This document shows, piece by piece, positions 58,986-64,000 of a DNA stretch of 64,000 nt. Each line of letters begins with the position of its first letter. Within the stretch, counting starts at the first letter, position 1. The notes below the pieces were generated by a model. The model was not told the origin of the DNA. It searched no databases and saw nothing but the letters and a program-made list of their open reading frames with translations. The stretch covers positions 1,860,001 to 1,924,000 of the forward strand of contig PYIU01000002.1 in assembly GCA_003415625.1 (NCBI GenBank), read 5' to 3'. The DNA is from Aquanectria penicillioides (lineage: Eukaryota > Ascomycota > Sordariomycetes > Hypocreales > Nectriaceae). The position numbers and the translations under genes were made by a program.

Positions 58986-59896
58986 ATGTCGTCCTCACCG
59001 CCGGCCGCGCTGCGATTCAGTAAGTAGCTTAGTTCCCCGTCACCTCTCATCATCTCACTTCACTTCACAATTGCTGTCATCATCGCACGAGCTAACCTGG
59101 CATGGCAGAGAATCCGGCTATCTTGTACGTGCTCGATTTGCTTCGCTTCAATGCGACCTGAAGTTGAAGCAGGACTCTGACCGATGATGAATCAAGTGTC
59201 TGCGACATGCAGGACAAGTTCCGCAACGTCATTTACGAGTTCGACAAGATGTACGTACGAGCACCGCAGAATTGGCCCCGCCCTGCTTCAACACCACAAT
59301 CTAGAGACCATGAGCGTCGCCAAATCAAACCACCATTCATTCTTACACTCATGTTCAAATGTCACCCCATGCTGACTGCCCAAACCCTTCAGCGTCCTAA
59401 CCACCCAAAAGCTCCTCAACTTCGCCAAACCTTTCTCCATCCCTGTCATAACCACTACCCAAACCTCCGCCAAGCTTGGCCCAACCGTCCCCTCCATCGC
59501 GGACTTGCTCCCCTCGCCGCCCCACGACAAGACGCGCTTCTCCATGCTCATCCCCAGCGTTGCCGCAGAGCTCGCCGCACACTCGCAGGTCGCCCTCGTT
59601 GGCATCGAGTCCCACATCTGCATCACTCAGACCGCGCTAGACCTGCGCGACGCCGGCCACAAGGTCTACATCATCGCCGACGGCGTCTCCTCGTGCAACC
59701 CAGGCGAGGTTGGCGTTGCGCTGGACCGCCTGCGCTCCGAACCTGACATCACCGTCACCTCGAGCGAGGGCTGGATGTACGAGTGCGTCGGCGATGCGGC
59801 GCACCCGAGCTTCAAGGGGTTGATCAACGTCGTCAAGGGTCCGTGGCCGACACCAAGAAGGTCTGGGAATCGCTGTCTCCTGGGCCCAAGATTTGA
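58986..59896 (+). CDS. Isochorismatase-family cysteine hydrolase; one frameshift
   Basis: Four exons: 58986-59019, 59109-59124 (16-nt microexon), 59197-59250, 59393-59896, about 202 aa after adding one missing base. The product matches small ISOC/YcaC-type isochorismatase-fold hydrolases. The catalytic triad is visible as Asp20 (FVCDMQDKF), Lys81 (HDKTRFSM) and Cys111 (ESHICITQTALDL). YIIADGVSS and EGWMYECVGDAAHPSFKGL are also family segments. The substrate is unknown in fungi. The frame breaks at about 59841 (GGTCCGTGG, one C probably missing); without the fix the last 17 residues (ADTKKVWESLSPGPKI) are lost. An upstream in-frame ATG at 58752 would add a 78-residue Arg-rich extension. It converges on the next gene. 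Confidence 0.85.
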
Positions 59897-60296
59897 ATGT
59901 CCGGGAGCACACTTGGCTAGCACCAAGTATGAATCAGACAACACTACACCGTTAAATATTACCCAATCCAGAGTATAATCCTGTACCTAGAGAGAGACAC
60001 ATCATCATTTTTCACGACTTTGATTTATTTATTTTTTGATGGGGCTTCGCAGCACCCGTTTTCGGTCAAGCCATTCATTACGCCGAACTGCCGCGACTAC
60101 GTATGATTACTTCCTCATCCCCTGTTCCAACTGTGGCTGCAATGTGAATTTCCTCCTCTACTATCTCTAGTTGAACCATACCTCGCGAGGGCGCGGGCAG
60201 AATCTAGAAGGAGTCCAAGAATTTAAACCGTGAAACCGCAATAAGAATCGAAGCAAATGTTGTTCTTGTTTGACACCACCCGTCGTTGCCCATGAG
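59897..60296. other. Convergent 3' region
   Basis: 400 bp between the isochorismatase-family stop and the stop of the minus-strand gene. AT-rich at 59935-60040. No gene is seen. Confidence 0.5.
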
Positions 60297-62226
60297 CTAT
60301 TCCATGCCAGTGGTGGTTCCCTTGGGCTTCGCCGACGAGTTCATCCACGAGAATGCTGACGCAACACCCACGGGGTTTGCCGCTCGCGGGAGCGTGTTCG
60401 CATTGCGCACTTCACGGTTCGCTAGGGGCTGTGCTTGCACCTGCGCATGGGACTGTGGTTGCAGCTTCGGTTCCCCGCTGATGCTCGCCACCCGCTTCGC
60501 GTCCCAGCGGTTGACCATGTTGTTGCCATTCTCTACACCCAGGCTGGCTGACTCTTGCGGCGACCGTCGCTCGATGATTTAGAAGATGGAGGGGGTTCAT
60601 AAGACGCCCCACTCCTGGCAGATGTTGAGCTAGATTTCTGAGCCCTCAAGACCTTCATGTTGCGGCCACCTCGGCCAGCCGGTTGGTACCCGCTCAGAAG
60701 TCCCGTCTCTCGCGAACCGTCGGTCCCGTTACTCGTCCCGTGGCGCCACGATCCCCAAATACCTGCAGCCGACCCCCGACGAGACTCCGAGGTTGATGCA
60801 CCATGACTTTCCTTGCTGCCAGAGTCTGAGCCGTTGCCGTCCTTCAGAGGTCTATCAGCTCCACCACCCCCATCCGACAAGCTGCTGCTGGCCTCAGGGC
60901 CTTGCTGGGCACTGCCTGAGAAGCCATGGGAGATACACCACTGTGGGACTCATCGTCTTGCTGGGCGTTGGAACTCGTGTCGATGATTCCTTCCTGGGCT
61001 GGGACTTGGCCGCTCTCGCCCACAACAAAAGGAGCCGCGTTGGCATTCAGCTTGTGCTTCTCCGGGACTAGATTGGTTGTACAGAGGTTTCGGAACACAT
61101 CCCCGTCTTCGGGCCGTACAAAAGGTACCTGTAACCGGTCTCGTTCGTCGCCGTAGAGTGTCATCGTATTTTGCGAGAAGAGGATGTCTGCTGAGTGGGC
61201 CCGTAGAGCATCACTGCCGATGAAGATGCGAATCGGTTTCTGACCTGCGTTCTGAGTGACCTGATCGGTACCTGAAACCTCGAAGAAGACGGTAATGGAG
61301 GGAACCGGCCCCCTGGGGCTGCCGGAGCGGTTGCCGTTGTGCGTTATGAGGGCTTCGGCGAAATAGACATTCAACCTAATACGAAACACCCCATCGACAT
61401 CACGCTGGACTTCATCCAAGAGTTCCAGTTCTCTAAGAAGCGAGAAATCGACCGTCGATTTTTGGGATCCAGAACAGACATCGGCGTATAGCAAGGTGGC
61501 ATGTGCGAAGTTGGTTGTCAGCCAACATCGGACAATGGACGGAACTGAGCCCAGCACAAAGAATGAAGGTGGGGGCTCTGGAATGTCGAATGAATCGTCG
61601 TCATCATCCACCGCGAAGTTGTTGTCTAGGCCCAAGCTGCTGGCTCGACCCGAGGCAACAGAATGGTGGGAGTGTACCGAATGCCCAGCGGAGCTGTGTC
61701 GGCCATCTGACTTGTGGGACAGGGAACGCTCCATCATGAGTCCACTGCCGGGCCGGACGGGACCAAAGTCCCTGAATGGCGGCTGCTCTGGCCTGCCCAG
61801 TTGGAACCGTGCAAGGCGCTCTCATCGAAGCGAACGCTATTGGCTCGGGAGGCAGCACCCCGGCGCACCGGCTCTTCTTCTGCAGGACCTAGATGAAGGG
61901 AACCCAAAAGTTGCTCACCTTGTTCGTCCAAGTCATCGAACACGTCAGCGTGGGGAATTTGGACAGGACCTTGGATGTCATTGTTAGAACCAGCCATGAC
62001 TAAAATGCTTCGAAAGGGAACCTAGTTGCTTACCTTGGTTCGGGGTGCCACCAAGCACACCAGGGAAAGGAGAGTTCCAGACAGACTTTATCGAGGCTTC
62101 ATCTGCCTGGCGTTTTTCCAGTCGCAAAAGTCGTTCTGCATGATTGCTTTGGGTGTATTGAACTTGCTTCAGTTCCATCTGTAGATTGTACAGATCCTCG
62201 CGAGTGGCAGGGAATCGTGGATCCAT
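60297..62226 (-). CDS. Conserved ascomycete protein of unknown function; three frameshifts
   Basis: Two exons: 62226-62034 and 61969-60297, about 622 aa after adding three missing bases, which makes the phases close exactly. The N-terminus MDPRFPATREDLYNLQMELK starts a short coiled coil, followed by a low-complexity Ser/His/Asp-rich region (VHSHHSVASGRA, VDDDDDSFDIPEPPPSF). The central ordered domain (about 195-380; FVLGSVPSIVRCWLTTNFAH, DVDGVFRIRLNVYFAEALIT, IRIFIGSDALRAHSADILFS) looks like a beta-rich fold and is hydrophobic enough to be globular. The C-terminus is Gly/Ser-rich and ends KPKGTTTGME. I do not recognise the family with confidence and see no catalytic Cys/His box. Breaks: 61770-61772, 60928-60930, and one between 60534 and 60580. 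A 64-bp intron uses GTAAGC..TTCTAAC..CAAG. Confidence 0.72.
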
Positions 62227-64000
62227 CCCAGTTAGATAGAGGAAGACACAAACGCCGGTGAGCTGTTCCTGAAGAAATCGGACGAGAAAAAAAGGGAGCC
62301 GAGCAGTTACACGAGGAATCCGGCAAGATGGAAATGGCCAAGACCTTGGGAAGGCAAAGGAAGGGGGAGGGCACTTCCAAGGGGCGAACTCTTGATGACT
62401 CGTGATGATTCTCAGCACCTCATGGAACCACCAGTTGTATGCAAATTCTGAATTCTCAACGAGGTTGTTGGGCTCTTGCGACCTCGATCCCCAGGTATCA
62501 GTTCACGAGGTCCACCTCCCCCGCCACATGGCCTGGCAGAGACCGAGACGTCCCGTGGCGACAAGGGGGCGATCTAGGAGAATCGCCGGATCGTGAATAG
62601 CGTAGTTTCTTGATACAAATCAAATGGACGAACGAAAGATCGGAAATTAGTGTGGCGGGGCTGGTTTCGTGGGTGTGAGGTGTCGATGTTGATCGAAACG
62701 ACTCCGAAATCGTGAATTTGGGGCAGGGCGTGGTTGTGAACCTCGGGCGTGGGATGCTGAGAGGCAGCGAATTCTTCGGATTGGGGTCGGCCGAGAAGAC
62801 GGATGGGTGAGGTTGATGGTCGGGAAGCGGTGGATGGATCTGTGAGGCAAAGGTGGTGGTGGGTATTCGTGGGCTCTCGGTGGTTGACGAAAGGGGGTTT
62901 CAACGATATTGTCGAGGCGTAAGAGGGACAGATGGCCGGCTTGCAGGGCGGCGGCAAAGGGCGCGGTGGCCGGACAGAGGGGGAGTGAGGGAGGGAGGAT
63001 GTTCAGACAGGAGGGGGGCTTCTCGTTGAGATGCAGTCGCCGGGGTGTAGCGATGGCCGTGGATCAAGGAACGGGCGCGGGGAGTGCCTGAGTGCGGGAT
63101 GGAGCAGGATATAAAGTTGGATGGATGGGGATGGGGATGGGGATGGATGGATGAGTGGACGTCTTTCAACATTGAGGAATGGCATGGATGGGGCCTTGGG
63201 CCGGCCGCGCTAACGTGGCGGTTGCTCTAGCGCCTGTGGCGTGTTGTCATCCGCTAACGCAGGCAGGGCTGTAGTGGGGGTCGAGGGTCCGGACGGGGAA
63301 CTGTTCAGGCACATGCCGGCCTCTGAACTGCAGCGCTTAGGCCGGGAGGCTTTGTGCGCTGCACCTTTTCGGCCGTGGCAGTCCAGCCATCTGCAATCGG
63401 CTTAGGAGAGCGAAGATGATCATCGCTGCCGCCAGAGGAATATCACCTTGGCCGTGTCGCCTCTTGGACTTTCTTGGACTTTCTGTGGTTCACACCAATT
63501 CCATCCCGGTCTCCAGCTCATCCTGCAGAAGAGCGGGATGGAAACCTGGACCATGACCATGACGTATCTCTCTCTACAAGTTGTGGGCTGGCTGGCCGGC
63601 AGGTCGTTTCATGCCACATGCCGTAAGTTATGCTATGCCGTATGTTGTGAGCAGCGTCATGGTGCCTGCAGCTGTGGCAACATTAGCATCGAATCACCTC
63701 CCATTTTAGCTTGAATTCGCGATGAGATTTTCGTAAAAAGAACATTCCTACGTACATGATAGGGGGCTGGGTTTCTGGGTAGAAGAGGACCCGTGTGGCG
63801 CTGTTCCAACGTGCGTGCCTGCGCTGACACAGACCGGAGAAGCCCGAGGGACGAGGTCGAGCCCCTTACTTGCCGAAGAAGAAACATGTGAAAGAAAATA
63901 ACAACAGAAGGGAGGGCCTAAATTCTGTTTTTTTTTTGTTTTTGTTTTTTCTTTCGTCATCGCCTCCGTCGTAATTCCTTCCTGAAGTTTCATCATGTCT
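62227..64000. promoter_or_regulatory. Upstream region of the minus-strand gene and right edge of the window
   Basis: 1.77 kb. GATGGGGATGG-type minisatellite at about 63120-63152 and a C/G-rich leader (62580-63060) suit a 5' leader of the gene starting at 62226. A T9 run with further T tracts lies at 63928-63953. No protein-like frame is recognised. Confidence 0.5.

Noticed and set aside
61984..62031. ATG at 61997 as the start of the minus-strand gene
   Set aside because: The upstream exon from 62226 joins through a canonical 64-bp intron with a CTAAC branch site and keeps the frame; the 61997 ATG lies inside that intron.

Overview
The window is nuclear DNA of a filamentous ascomycete (Pezizomycotina, most likely a Sordariomycete). 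Genes carry short GT..AG introns of about 45-190 bp with CTAAC/CTGAC branch sites, are densely packed on alternating strands, and have long pyrimidine-rich leaders. The protein set is typical of these fungi: Mss51, Rse1, Tim13, a PKA catalytic subunit, Hat1, P5C reductase, Ctk3, bL12m, Rea1/Mdn1 and an LMBR1-type membrane protein. No rRNA, tRNA, CRISPR array or intact transposon was seen.

Layout. 1-1433: no gene. 1434-4513 (-): PXA-domain membrane protein with an unusually long 1.34 kb intron. 5024-6636 (-): mss51, divergent from rse1 (6906-10918, +). 11135-12002 (-): LysM/zinc-ribbon protein, divergent from an NSRP1-like gene (12674-13879, +). 14181-14527 (-): tim13. 15241-16534 (+): enoyl-reductase-like gene with a nonsense codon. 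17122-18284 (+): ER/Golgi L-type lectin. 21433-23201 (+): PKA catalytic subunit behind a 3.1 kb leader/intergenic stretch. 24450-27530: decayed block with a VIT-VWA pseudogene (-) and a STAND-type N-terminal fragment (+). 29964-31994 (+): CorA-like membrane protein. 32595-34737 (-): LMBD2-like protein, divergent from hat1 (35134-36698, +). 37110-38356 (-): P5C reductase. 39772-40672 (+): ctk3. 41009-41626 (-): mitochondrial bL12. 42824-57724 (+): the giant AAA+ gene mdn1. 58986-59896 (+): isochorismatase-family gene. 60297-62226 (-): conserved protein of unknown function.

The genes are mostly independent housekeeping functions: splicing (Rse1, NSRP1-like), mitochondrial biogenesis (Mss51, Tim13, bL12m), ribosome assembly (Mdn1), chromatin and transcription (Hat1, Ctk3), secretory pathway (lectin, PXA protein) and signalling (PKA).

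The most striking property is technical or biological. Seven conserved genes are broken by 13 single-base indels, mostly a missing C/G in a short run, while every other part of each gene is conserved and the exon phases close exactly once the indels are allowed for. Because rse1 and mdn1 are expected to be essential, sequence error is the likeliest cause, and I annotate these as functional genes with flagged frameshifts. The enoyl reductase and the VIT-VWA/STAND block differ: they carry in-frame stops that fit CAA/CAG to TAA/TAG changes, which look like real decay. Other leads are an alternative intron that would extend P5C reductase by a hydrophobic tail, an alternative upstream start that could target the isochorismatase to mitochondria, complementary poly-C/poly-G tracts in the CorA-like gene, and a facing pair of ACGCGA sites upstream of hat1. 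I found no convincing novel multi-gene system. Exon boundaries were read by eye from splice signals and phase, not from transcripts.
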